This document shows positions 44,873-57,807 of a DNA stretch of 64,000 nt, one piece after another. Every line of letters begins with the position of its first letter. Positions within the stretch are counted from its first letter, which is position 1. Below the pieces are notes generated by a model, which worked only from the letters and a program-made list of their open reading frames with translations, was not told where the DNA came from and ran no database searches. Position numbers and translations under genes: made by a program. Origin of the DNA: Crotalaria pallida (Eukaryota > Streptophyta > Magnoliopsida > Fabales > Fabaceae); NCBI GenBank assembly GCA_037953625.1, contig CM075655.1, forward strand, positions 77,899,501 through 77,963,500. Direction: 5' to 3'.

Positions 44873-44890
44873 TGGTATCAGAGCAATGGT
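44873..44890 (+). other. F1 primer-binding site
   Basis: TGGTATCAGAGCAATGGT starts a few bases after the 5' LTR. The first 12 bases match the complement of the 3' end of plant initiator tRNA-Met. Confidence 0.9.
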
Positions 44891-47800
44891 TGCAATCCTC
44901 GGCCGGAGTATGGATTTTCCTTCTCCCAAAGAGTTACTCCACATGAGAGTAACTAATAGGTAGTTGATTAAGTAGTGCACATTAGTGTTTCATGCATGCA
45001 TCATTAGTGGAAATAGGTATAGTTTAGTAGGGTGAGTCGTAGTTTAGTAATCATAGAAGTGTATCTTCAATTGAAAGTGGGCTAACTAAATTTTCAAAGT
45101 ATAACTTTGTTGTATTTAGAAATGGATAGAAAGTAGAGACTAAGGGAAAGGAAAACTCCCAACGGGACAAAGCATGAAATTGCTACCCCACCGGGAAGTA
45201 CTAACTTTTAGTTTTGAATCAATCGTGTCTATTTCAAATATGACAAGGGATTGAGATTTCGCTTTAACACAAAATTTCAAAGCCTCCTTTTGAATTGAGG
45301 ATTAGTCATTTCCTCATTTGATTGGAATTCAAGTAGTACGAAAACAATTTATCTCCAATGCGATATAGAATCGAGAAGGATCCCTCGCATTTTGTATTCA
45401 TTGACAGATGAAATCGTTGAGTCCTTGAATCTAATCAAATAATTGTTGGATTTATTTCTCTAAGTCTAAGAATAGGATCGGTACTAGAGGTTGTTTAGTT
45501 TACACTTCGAGCATTCTTTATTAGAGTGCGCAGCGGAAGTTAATAGGTGTTAACCCATGGTAGTTGCCTTTAGCTGTAATAACCAAGTGTCGCCTTAGCA
45601 CGACCTAATTGCCTTCTACATTTCCACATCATATTTTGGTGATAAATGTACTCTGATTTCGAAAGTATGAAAGTGCTTTTGCAACATATCTTTTCAAAAC
45701 TCTATTTTCGAAAAGTATTAATACTACGCTTTGAAGTGAATGTCAAGTACAGTAATGTTTTGATATTTTTAAAAGTATGGAATTGATTCAAACTCTGATA
45801 ATTGATTGAATGTCGCAACACTGATTTTTAAGAAAGCTTTACTCACAATGTGAATTCCTAACTAATTGAATGATAGTGTAATTTACTTTTAAGTTACACC
45901 AATTATCGATTGGCAGGAATTCAGTTAAGGCGACATCAGTCAATTTGAATTTCCAAGCTAAATAAAAGGAAAGCCATTCACTAGAATTTAAAGAGGGTGA
46001 ATTACATTGAAATTTCTTTTAATCATAAATCCGTTCCTTTTATTTGAGTTTGATGACTATAGAGGATTCTTATTTTCTTTGTCAAAGGAATCCTCAAGCT
46101 TCAGAATCAATTTCAAATGGATGTGAAATGATTTTGAAAACTTATAAGAATGATTTGAACTCATAAGTGCTTGACATGTCTTTTTCTAAACAATAATTTT
46201 GTTTAAGTTTTAAATGAAAAGAATTTACAAAAGTATAAAATGTTTTTCCTCATTTTAAAGAAAATGAAAATTCTTGAAAATTCTTTTATCACCAAGTACC
46301 AAACCTTTTACACAGAAGTTGGTACTTTATTGTTTCTATTGTAATATGGAAATGGAAAATGTGAATCGAAGGTAGTGAGGTGAGTTAAAGGTAATGTAGC
46401 TACCCTAGAGCCAAAGTCTAGTTTAGAACCTGAACCAGGGTGATGGATGTTATTCCTTCTTCCTTCAAGTTCATATAGAACTCCAAGGATTTCGTGGTGT
46501 CATTGAACAAACTGTATTCCGGAAGTGCAAACAACTTTCAAATCATTTTCAAACCTTTATTAACTCTTCCGTGGAATGTAGTTTGTGAATGTCAAAGTTC
46601 TAGTCTCAACATCCATTATAAAAAGTCGTAGCACCAAAGCCTAGTTAGCAATAAGGAAGTCTTAACTAGGATTTAAGGGCAAGTCTTAGTTGCGTGATCT
46701 TTAAGCCTGAGGAACCAATTAGGAAACCTTAAACCTTAGGAGGATTAGTGAGCGTAGTACTAGTTGAAGTCTTTCATTGTAGAGTTTCTTTTAGATTGAG
46801 TGTAGAACCCCAATAGTTTTTCATTCATAGACTGGGCGGTAGAAGCCAGGTTCAATTCGTTGAGTCCTAGAGTTTAAGCATGGGTGTGTAGGCATATAGA
46901 CGTACATATTGGAAGCGAGTTTTAAAATGTTTTCGAACGCTGGAATTTTTATATATATGTAATTACGATCTTAAACTTCTTTGGACTATATGTTAAGCCC
47001 AAATGTTTTCATGAACCTTTTTCATATGATTTTGGGTAGTTCCCAGGTTTCAAATTCTTTCTGCATATAATCATGCAATATCTTCCAACTTATTTTATCA
47101 ACCTCTATTAAATTAATTTCGAAAGGATAACCTTTATGTTTCAATCCTATGTTATCCAAGTTATTTCTCCACTTTAACTTTCATGAAGTGTTCTTTATTT
47201 TATATCTGACATTCGGGATGTTTGGACATTCCAATTTCTTTCTTTTATATATATATATGAACTACTCCCTACGAAAATTTAAATGTGTATCTATCACATG
47301 CCTTAAACATATTTCCAATTTTTGTATGGATACATATATATAGTATTCAATCACTTAAGTTTCTCTATGAATACTTACATTTGTTTTGGAAACCCGATGC
47401 ATTTAACTGTTTCCTTTCAAAACCTTATTTTCATCCGTACACCAATCATAATTTCTGGTTCTCCTAAGGGATTAATGCCATTAGCAAAATTTTTCCAACC
47501 TTTTTTCTCATGCCAACGAAAATCTCCTTTTGGTGTGTATGGATTGTTTTTAATTGATCTTGTGTTGAATTGATGTTTTGCTTTTCTTTTAAGAAATGCA
47601 CTCTTTGATTAAATTCAAATGATGTTTCTTTTACTTAATTTGTATTTGATTTTAAAAATAAAAATCTTTATATATATATATATATATATATATCGTAATA
47701 CTTTGATGTTTTGTTTTCTGTTTTGATTGTCTTTATCTGTATTGTATATGAATATGTGTTGTGAAAGTTTGAATGTCTAGGTTTTATTGAATAATGTTAA

Positions 47801-48090
47801 GTAGTGTTGATCATAGGACGAAGTAGGTCTGTTTTGACAGGTATTTCCCCTAGGCTTCGAACTTTACGTGGAACCTTAAGAAACTAAGTGGGGCTTTTTG
47901 GTGAAGGTCTCAATAGTAATCCAGTGATCCTAGCAAAGAAATCCAACCGGAGTTGCATCCGAAGTGGGGGAGTGAATTCCCAAGATCGTATCTATCCCAA
48001 AGTAGGTTAAGACCTCTTGTTCAACCGAGCATATAGCTCTATATCCTCATTCCCTTGAAGTGAGCCAAATTTCGGGGACGAAATTCATTT

Positions 48091-48104
48091 AAGTGGAGGA
48101 GAAT
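48091..48104 (+). other. F1 polypurine tract
   Basis: AAGTGGAGGAGAAT lies immediately before the 3' LTR start. Confidence 0.8.
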
Positions 48105-50899
48105 TGTAACATCCCCAAATTTGCTAAGTGATTAGGCGCATTAGTGAGTAGGATTTCGATGAGTGTCTTAGTATTCTTAAGTGTCGATTTCGTTTAGAAA
48201 TGATAGTTGGTATTCAAATTAGTATGTGTTTAAGTGCTTGGAGTGTAGTAGTTAGCTTAGAGTGGGTTTATATGAAATAGAAATAGGTTAGAATAGGTTT
48301 GGGGTGAAGAGAAAGGAATATGTTAGGTTAAGGTTGCGATTTAGAAAGGTTATTAAAGGATTAAGTGCATAGGATTTTAGAAAGTTAGAAATATAAGATC
48401 CATAGCTCTAAACCCAAATTCCACCGTTGGATGTGAAGATAAGTGTCTTTGGAAGCTTGCCTCAAAATTTGAGCAAGATCCGACGGTTAACGAAAAAGTT
48501 ATGACACTTTAAAGTGCAAAGGAATGGTGGATTGAACCAGTTAATCGATTAAGCCTTGAGTTAGTCGATTAAGACCTGAATGATGCACACGACTTAATCG
48601 ATTAAGCATGGGGTTAATCGATTAAGTCCTGAATGTTGTTTTTGGCCAAAATTACATGGGTTAATCGATTAACCAAAGTGGTTAATCGATTAACTACTGT
48701 CATTTCAGCTTAGAAACACGTTTTTGATTCATTTTTCATGGAATTTCCTCTCTCCTTTCACATGACTCTCTCTTCCCTTCTCACCTAGGGTTTTTGATTT
48801 CCCAATCAACCACCCAAAAGATCAACAAATCAAACCCCCAAATCAATTCCCCATTACTCCCTCATCGATTTCCCTCTCTCAATTTTCAATTCCCTCTCTT
48901 TCTCACAAAATCCCCAAATTGAACCATAAACCCCAATGTGTGCAATTGGTCAATTGGAGTTTCTAATCCATCCAAGGAGCTTGAGGAGCCATAGGAATCA
49001 AGAGAGGAAGAACATAGGAGCTTGGATTAGAGTCGATGTTGGTGCTCTCTCAATCTCTCACTTTCTCCTCTTCTCTTCAAGAGGTAAGGGGTGTACTTTG
49101 GTTTAGTATTAGAGAAAGGGTTTGATTATAGTAATAGAGTTATAAATAGGTGTATTGATTGATTGGTTAGGTTGATGGGTAAGAGGGTAGAGTTTAGCTA
49201 GAAAACTCTAAGTTCCAATGATATGTTATGTATGTATGTTATATTAATTGTTTTTATAAATTATTAATGTAGGAAGTGAAGAACCCTAGGAAAGTGACTT
49301 AAATTACAGTTCCTGAGACATACCTGAGTATGTCGACTGATTGTTGATTGATATTGTTTGTACAATTATGATTATCAAAGTGTATATAAGTAAATTGTAA
49401 ATGACATTCATATAGTTATGCATTAAATAGGGCCAAGTATTTCTCAATTGAGTTTAAACCAAGTAAATGACATTTTTCTAAAGAACAAAGAGGGTCTTAA
49501 ATTCAATTGAGAAACACTTAGAATATTGGATCATGCATGGTGTAAAGGTGGATGTTAGGAGTAGGGGAAAAACACACGTCGCTTTGCCATTGATGAGGAC
49601 AAGAGTAAATGTTAGGAATTATTATGTAGAACTTTGATCCTGCAAAGGATACGGGTTTGCTTCCCGTATTGGGGGTTGGTTCTACGCAAACCATAGTAAT
49701 TCTATTTACTTTGGTCTCTTTTGGCCGGTCGAGGGTGATTTCTGCTAAAGCCCGATTTGGACAAATCAACCCAAATCGCACGAGGGACCTTCCGGCGTGG
49801 AGGTGAAGTGTTGTGCAAGCGGATATGAGGGACCTTCCGGCGTGGAGGTGAAGTATCCACCTATAGGTTGAGAAATGCGTACACCTGGTCGATTTTTCCC
49901 CAGAGTGGAGGGGGATTGTGAGGCGGTTAGTTGTTATTGAAAAAGCTAAGTGTTAAAGGTGTTAAAAGTTAAAGTGAAAAGTTATTACTTGTGCATTGTA
50001 TGAGGGACCTTCCGCAGTGGAGGTGAAGTACAATGTACATGATTGTTATTGTTAAAGTGTATAAAGTGTATAAAGTTAAAGTGTGAAAGTGAAAGGGAAA
50101 GTGTGAATGCATTGTTATAGGTGTTTTAATTCATTGAATCCGATCAAAGTGTTAAAGTGAATATAATGAAATGAAATGTTTAATATCGGATTCGAGAATT
50201 AAATCACCAAGTGTGACGTTAGCAGAGCATAACCATGTGATTGCGCATTATAGTATTATATTAAAGTACTATACTTTAAGTATGCATAGTTATGTATTGA
50301 ATAAGTTTATAATGTTTCAATTGTTAATTGTTAATTGAATTGTGTTATTGATATTGTTTGTGCTTGAATATGCCTATTTATAATTTATTACTGTTTTTAA
50401 ACGTTTTCTTTGATCTAGATTTCAAAGTACTCACCATTACAGTGGACATATTAGGTACACCAAGGAGACAAGCACGTGTGAAGATCAAGGCCGAGAAAGT
50501 GATACTCTTGTTGGAGAGTATATTGTTAGGGTGACCTCGTGGTCCCATTTGTAGGGCAACCATTTATAGGTTTATTTTGTAATAAAAATAGATTTTTGTA
50601 ATAGTAATTGTAAATAATGATTTTTATTTTGTTTAAGCATTTTTGTGAAATTGTAGAATTATATGTATATCCTTTATTTTCGTTAAGTTTTAAAGTATGA
50701 CATAGTATTATTTATTTTGAACTGAAAGTTATATTTTACTTGATTGAAAACTGTTCTGGATTGACAGGTTTAATTCTATTCGGGAGAAAGTCCGATTTAT
50801 CAAGGAAACTCTGTCAAAATGTTTATAAACCCCGAACTTTTTCTCAAATAAATGTTAATTAAAAGTATTTTATAAAAGTATAAAATGTAGGTTGTTACT
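48105..50899 (+). repeat. F1 3' LTR
   Basis: 2795 bases, nearly identical to 42040-44869 apart from scattered substitutions and the two indels noted there. Confidence 0.95.
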
Positions 50900-53800
50900 C
50901 ATTAAATCCCAATCACCACCACCACAACCATTATTGTAACACCCCGATTTCGGTAACTTGAAAACACTTATCTCTTTAATAAAATATAGTAAAAATTTGG
51001 GAAATTTTTTTTTTCATAGTGACATGGGCATGAGAACCTTTATGTTCAAAAACATTTCAGTAACTTAATTGAGATGAAAATTATGTTCTCATGTCACATA
51101 TCACAAGTCAAGTTCCAAACCGAGATGTTACTTAACATCGCACTTTGTAACTTGGCTTCATAAATTCTGATTTAAGAAAACATTTTCAAATCTTATTTCA
51201 GAAAACCGTTCACGTTCCTTAAAACCATACACAATAAAATTTCCAAACGGGGTTCAGAATGATACGACAATGTAACCAAGTAGTTGCAATGGGTACAGTG
51301 CTCAAGGGAATTACCTACTACTAGTCTTGACCTCTAATCTTCTTCGCTGAAGCCCACTGCCGAAACCGAATCGAGAAGAAAGTACCGATCCTACTACAGG
51401 GTCGACCATCTACCTGTTGCAATATCGGAGTAACCCGACACGACAACATGGTAGGAGAGATGGTCAGTATTCCCGAAGTACAACATGACCAGACAAAATG
51501 CTAACGACTTCTTATAAAAATAATACTCAGAATAAAAATATAGGAATCATGCACTAACAACTACTCATGCAGTGCATATGACAAGTATATTCACATAGGC
51601 ATATAGAAATACATATAAACAAGCACATCATAATACATCAAATATATCAAAATCATAAATCATTTCTCTATACATTGCTTCACTTGGCATCACAGCCTTT
51701 GAACTTTCCAATCTCGTCATTATCATTCTCAAACATCCAAGTCCTTCCACAATTTTTCCCAATCTTTTCACAACCACTTATACTTTTCTTCTCTGAATCT
51801 TTTCAACTCTTCATAAATTCTTTATGCTTTCTTTCTTATAATCTTTTATCATTATTAAGTCTTATCAAACGGTTAGCATCAATGATGAGGGGGACACATC
51901 ATTGAGCTCACACACGTCTACATCTCCTCGGTCATCCACCCAACCTAGTCGGAAGCAAACAGGAGTACAGGGCCTTTACCACGCGGGCACGACAACTGTC
52001 ACACAACACAAATGGTCCCAGACCAGGAGGCCCTGCCTCAAATCATAATCACAATTCACATAATAACAATGCACGCTCTCAGCGGCAATCACAAATGCCC
52101 CGTTCCAGTCCCTCTCACTGTTCTCGAATTGCCATAGGGGGCGACAGTACTAATTCTAGTTGATCACGCAGAACTTACCACGGCATAGGACCGATCTGCC
52201 CGTACCACATATGGAATTTATTCCGCCTAGAATAGCACTCAAGGCTTCTTGACGTATCACCGTCTTTACCCTCCCCTATTGCAATCACAACCCGAATATC
52301 CGCAGATACTCCGGGGTATCTTCCTCTCCACTACTTCGATACGACACTCATACCTCACCGCGTATATAAATGTCTTTTAATTCTTTTAAAGTTTTACGCT
52401 CTATTTAACGGCTTAATCCTAACGGTCGGCTCGTCCTTGGTGCATCCCTTCAACGAAGCCCGACCACTAATCGCAACTATTCCCCCTAAATCACATTGGC
52501 CCCAGGCCACAAATTACTTTATCATCTCATCTCATCATCAACATTCTCGAAACTCATTCTCATTCTCAGCACATTTCTCATCAACATCATCAGCATCTTT
52601 TCCTCGTCTTTCTCAAAATATCTTTTCGCAACACTTTTTCGAAAACAGGATTTCACAAAACTTTTGCTTCACAAAACATTTTCAAAACCTTGTTCCATAA
52701 ATCCCTTCACAAAACTTTTTCAAAAATAATGTTTCCAAAAACTTCCACAATCTATTTTCACAAAGCTTTTTCAAAAATCTCTTTTTAAAAACCTTTTTCA
52801 AAAAATCACATTTTTGGGTGAGTGTTAATGGAGGAGCAAGCTCAACACAACACTAAGCTTCTTCCCAAAAACGTGGACGAGGAATCACATCACCATTCAA
52901 CCACATCTTACTTTCACAACCACTTTCTCTTTCAAATCTCAACTCTACACATCTTTTGCAACTCATTCATCTCACGACTTATTTCTTTCACGACTTTATT
53001 CGCGTTACGTTTTATTTCTTTCTCAATCGTATCTCTTTAATTTCTTACCAAATCTCAAATCTCACTCTTTCTCATAATTCACAGCATCACTTATAACCAT
53101 ATTCAACTTTTCAGGCAGAACAGGATATGCTCACAGAGAATTTCAATACATAACCAAAATTATTCATGCAACGTATTTAACAAAACAGATGAACATCAAT
53201 ACATAACCAAAATAGATCACATATAATTATGCAGTTCATGACCTATGACAAATACTCAATTAGACTTAACGGACTCAGTTTAGAACCGAGTCTACGGGTC
53301 ACGATGACCTAGGCCTACTGCATCTCTCACCTCAATTCCAGCATCTGAAATCGTTGCGAGTCCTTCCCAACCAGTTGGTCGTTCCGTTTCTTGGCTTATA
53401 CGTACCTCGTACTAAATAGACGATATTACGTTACAAACTTATTTTAAATAATCGCCCTACTTAGATCAAAACGCGTTTTCGAAAACTCTTTTTATTTCTC
53501 GTCGGAAAATCGTAAATCTTTAAAACTTTTTCAAATCAAATCTTTCCTAAGTTAAATTCCACTTAAAACTTAAACTTTAAACCAACCAAATAAATTTTTA
53601 GGATTGAAAAACAAGTTAAATAAAGTCTGGACAGCATTCATGCAAGTCCATAAATCATTTTTCAGGAAACCCGAAAACACCGAAAAATCATACTTTTGTT
53701 CATGTAAAACTTTATTATAAAATAAACAATTAAATGATTTATTTTTAAAACTTAACATTGTGAAATGAATTAAGGGCAGCAACCACTAAGTCCAAGGTTA

Positions 53801-55972
53801 TTCAATTAAGTCAAGACTAAATTATTTCAAAACCAAGTCATTTTCAAACCAATCACAAACTCAAACATAACACTTTGGTTAATTAAATAATTCATTTATG
53901 CCTAACCTAAACACATCATCAATCAATCACTTATTCAATCATTCCAAGGCATCATAAGCATCATACAAGTCAACCAAGTCACAACATCAAGTATAAAAAT
54001 TCATATTTATCAAAAACATTTAAATAGAATCTTAGTGTGATTACAAGCAAAACACAAAAGATCAAGCCCAAAACTATATCAAATTAATTTGTTTAATCTT
54101 CAAACTTTCCAGAACACACACATACATGCCAAAGTTTATCATATAAAAATTTCAAGTCATTTAAGCAATCCTAAGCTAGGTTTCAAATGAAATTTCACAT
54201 TAAAAACAAAACGGTACTGTTGCTGGACTGAGGCAAAAACGTTATTGTTAAAAATAGTTCCTCAACTTAGAATTTCCTAAAAATTTGTATAAGCATTCCT
54301 TATACAGTCAAGACTATCTCATAAAATTTCAGATCATTTGGAGTTGTGCAAGTTATACTTTTCTAATTAAGTTCATCACTAAGTCCAGAAAATCTGAACC
54401 AAGTGGTTCACTGTTTTGCCGTTCTTAAAAATATCAATTCAACTCCAAATCTCTTCCAATTTTACAGAGATCATATAGAGAGGTTCAGGAAGCTACTATA
54501 AAATTTTCAACCCATTTGTAGTAGCACAAGTTCGAGAATTATATTTATCTTTAAACTGAAAAACTTATTTTCTGAAAATCGTTTTCACAAAGTTTGCTCT
54601 CATAAAATAGGAAATCACTTCCAAAAATCGTTTAAAAATTCAAAGAAGCTTATTTTAACATGCTTAAGGCAGTGAAAAAATTTCAGAATTAATGAACACA
54701 CATAAATATTATTTAGCAAGGTCAAACACACATATATTCACAATTTCAGCACATCACTTTATCCAACAATTTATTTTATCCATGTCTTTTCATGAAAATT
54801 AAAAATACACACATACATACAAGTCAATTATAAAATCAATCCATTAGTTATTATTTCCTTTAAAAACTAATTAATTTATTATGAAAATTATTTTCAAACA
54901 CAACATGCATCACACTTACAAATAAAATTTTAAGCCTTTTAACTAAAATCAAGAATCAACTTTAAACTAATCTAGACCTTAACATGCACATACTTAAAAT
55001 TAATAGATCTCAAGGAAAATTATACATGCATTTAACCTTCAAGAATCAAAATCAAAGATTTAAGATAAAATCAAAACAAGCATTAAAACAAACTCCTTTT
55101 CACAAAATCATCACATGCACATATCAAATACTTCAATTAAAAATTTATTCACAAGGATCTAAGCCAACACCGAAACACACATAAATTCATTTTATCAAAA
55201 ATTTCATTCTTTAAGTTAAACTCCTTTACCAAAAGTAATTTTCTTTACATGCACCAAAAATCAAATCAAGCAAGAAAATAAAATCATGAACACAAAAGTC
55301 CTCTTAAAACCAAATTGAACATTATGTTCTTAAACATTTTAGATCTATTATTTTTAAGCCAAGATCTTTCACATACATGTAAGAAAAATTAAGATCCACT
55401 TGAGAAAATCACATGCATGTAAAGAAAATACTAAATCTAGCTCAAAAATCAACATGCAAGAACAAATCAACACATAGAACCAAAATTAAAATGGTGAAGA
55501 AGAAATAACATCAAACATAAAGCTTTAATATATTACAAATTATTTTAAGTCCTTAGAGTCCATGATCAACACATAAGTTCATCTTTAGGGTCATAAAATT
55601 TAACATGCAAGAAGAAAAATAACAAAGATCTACAAACTAAAAGAAAAGGCTTAAACTGTTACAATTCTTCTTTCTTGATCTTCAAAGGAACTCCTAGGTT
55701 TTAGGTGGGTCTCCTCTTCTTCTTCCTCACGGTGCTCTCTCTCTTCTTCTCCATGGGTCTTTTTTTTTTTGCATGTCTCAAGAGCTAATGTTGCTCTTGA
55801 GACCAAGTGTTTATGCTGGTGGTGTGAAAAGAAAGGAAATGGAAGAATGAAAAGAATGGATGAAGGCTACGGTGGGAGTATAAGGAAATGAGGCAACCTA
55901 TGTACTTGGTCCCCAAGTTTCTTTGACTTTCATTTTCTTTTCTTTTTATTTTAATTCCTTAAGCTAGCTTAG

Positions 55973-56221
55973 TCACACACACACACACAAGTGTCACACA
56001 AATATTATGCATGCACTCACCAAAAAAAAACGTGTCACCTCCTCCATGCATACACATATCTTGAAATTTTTATTTCTTCTTTATTTAGTCACCAAACAAA
56101 TGTATCATATGAACATGCACACATACACATTCCATATCATACACATACACACATTGGCACATACACACATTCATGATTCAAGCACACATACACATATTGG
56201 CACACATACATACACACATTC
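55973..56221. repeat. (CA)n and CACATA minisatellite-like tract
   Basis: A (CA)8 run at 55973-55989. From about 56116 to 56221 there are irregular CACATACACA/TTGGCACATA units, a low-complexity stretch in the presumed U3 side of the F3 block. Confidence 0.8.
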
Positions 56222-56383
56222 ATATTTAATCACACATTTGATCATATAATAATTTCTTATTTTATTAACTAATCAAACATACACATTAACAATTAAACAA
56301 AACATTAATAAAACTACTTTATAACCCTAATCCTAGTTTTCTCTCTTCTCTCTCCTCCTTCACGGTTTTCGCCGTGAGCCTCC

Positions 56384-57807
56384 ATGGGTAGGAAGAGGGG
56401 AAGACCCCCGAAAACTCCATCATCCTCTAACAAGAAATCTCCAAGTGCAGAGAAAGAGGCTGTGGCTTCTTCTTCGGTTGAGTTCAGCCTTTCTGATGAA
56501 GAGGCACTTGAAGATATCGATAGCTTGACCCCCAAGAAAGCTGCTGAGTTGTTGCAAAGTATTGATCTTCTACGTCAAAAAGTACAAAGCAAGATTCCTG
56601 CAATTCATCAACACAGTGATATCAATAAGGAAGGATAGAATAATAGCCATCAAGACAACATCAAGGGTGTAGAGTCTAATAAACATCAAGATGATCAGAC
56701 GGAAGCAGTGGAAAAAACAACAGAAAAGGTAGAGCATGCTATTCACTCTGTTTGGGCGAATTTCGATATTTCGAAATTGAGGAATGCAGGGGAAAAACTC
56801 AATTTTGTTGAACCAGTGCTTAAGGAAGGAATGCCTATTACTAAAATTGTGCTGGAAGATGTGGAGGCAGAATTATCTTATTGGCAAAATGCCATTGTGT
56901 GCTATGTATTAGGGGCTAGGCCACCCTACTCTATGTTGAGTGGATTTATAAAGAAGGTTTGGGGTCATTTAGGGATTGACAAAATCCTAATGACTAATGA
57001 AGGATCTATGGTGGTTAGGTTTAATACGATTGAGGCAAGGAACGAAGTACTAGAAATTGGAATTTATCATTTTGATAAAAAGCCAATTATTCTAGGACCG
57101 TGGACTGGTAGAACAGGAATGAAGGATCATCTAGACAGATTCCCTATCTGGATTCAGTTACCTAATCTTAGCCCAAAATTGTGGAGCCAATCTGCTTTAA
57201 GAAAAATTGCTAGCCTGGTTGGTACTCCAATTATGGTGGATAAGGTAACAAAGGAGAGGAATAGACTAAGCTATGCAAGAATCCTGATTGAGGTTAATCC
57301 TAATACACTGCCTGAGGAGATTTTCTTTGAAGATGAGAAGGGGAATGTGGTGAATCAGAAGATGACTTATGAGTGGAAACCTGTGCTTTGTGGTAAGTGC
57401 TCAAAATATGGGCATGATGCCAAGATGTGAAGGACCAATGTTACTCAAAAATGGGTGGAAAAAAAGAAACCTTCTAGAGAGGAGATTGAAAAATTGATGA
57501 TTGTTTAAAAGCAATTGATGAGAAGGCTTTAGAAAATGTTATTCAGCAAGCAAATGAGGTTGGTCAAGCTTCTTCTTTTGTTGATGAAACTAATCAGGTA
57601 AAGTCAGATTCTGCTTCAAAGGGGTGTGATACTACCAGGAAGGAGGATAAAGGAAAATGCAAACTAGTTGAGGTAGTGAAAGATGATTCAGAGTCTGAAA
57701 GTGCAGAACCATGGATCCCTGTGGTAACAAGGAGTAAAGCACAGAAGAGGCAAGAGGGTAACAAGGGGATTGTGATCAGAGACTTGGCCTCTAAGGCCAA
57801 TGGATAA
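56384..57807 (+). pseudogene. LINE ORF1: DUF4283-type RNA-binding protein, broken
   Basis: Starts MGRKRGRPPKTP, an AT-hook-like basic N-terminus, then an acidic/Ser segment. A TAG at 56636-56638 interrupts the frame, which then continues. From about 56740 it reads the DUF4283 fold (LSYWQNAIVCYVLGARPPY, then MVVRFNTIEARNEVLE) and PIWIQLPNLSPKLWS. A CCHC zinc knuckle (CGKCSKYGHDAKM) follows, whose last Cys codon is replaced by TGA at 57428-57430. A frameshift lies near 57495, after which a charged tail runs to TAA at 57805-57807. ORF1 proteins of plant L1s bind the element RNA. The stop overlaps the ATG of ORF2. Confidence 0.88.

Larger units (their letters stand above)
44870..48104 (+). other. 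F1 interior, non-coding
   Basis: 3.2 kb between the LTRs with no open frame of coding character on the sense strand and no recognisable gag or pol block. It is moderately AT-rich, with a TA microsatellite at 47669-47692. The last 200 bases look like the usual pol-to-PPT region of plant Ty3/gypsy elements. Confidence 0.8.
42040..50899 (+). mobile_element. F1: complete non-coding LTR retrotransposon with 2.8 kb LTRs
   Basis: The target duplication CATTA lies at 42035-42039 and 50900-50904. LTRs are 42040-44869 and 48105-50899, both starting TGTAACATCCCC. The 5' LTR ends TTGTTACA; the 3' LTR ends TTGTTACT, a one-base change. A tRNA-Met-type primer-binding site and a polypurine tract flank a 3.2 kb interior with no gag or pol coding. 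It is a large retrotransposon derivative (LARD) that would depend on a partner element. The bases before the 3' LTR (TTCGGGGACGAAATTC, then GGAGGAGAATTG) resemble those of plant Ty3/gypsy chromoviruses. Confidence 0.93.
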
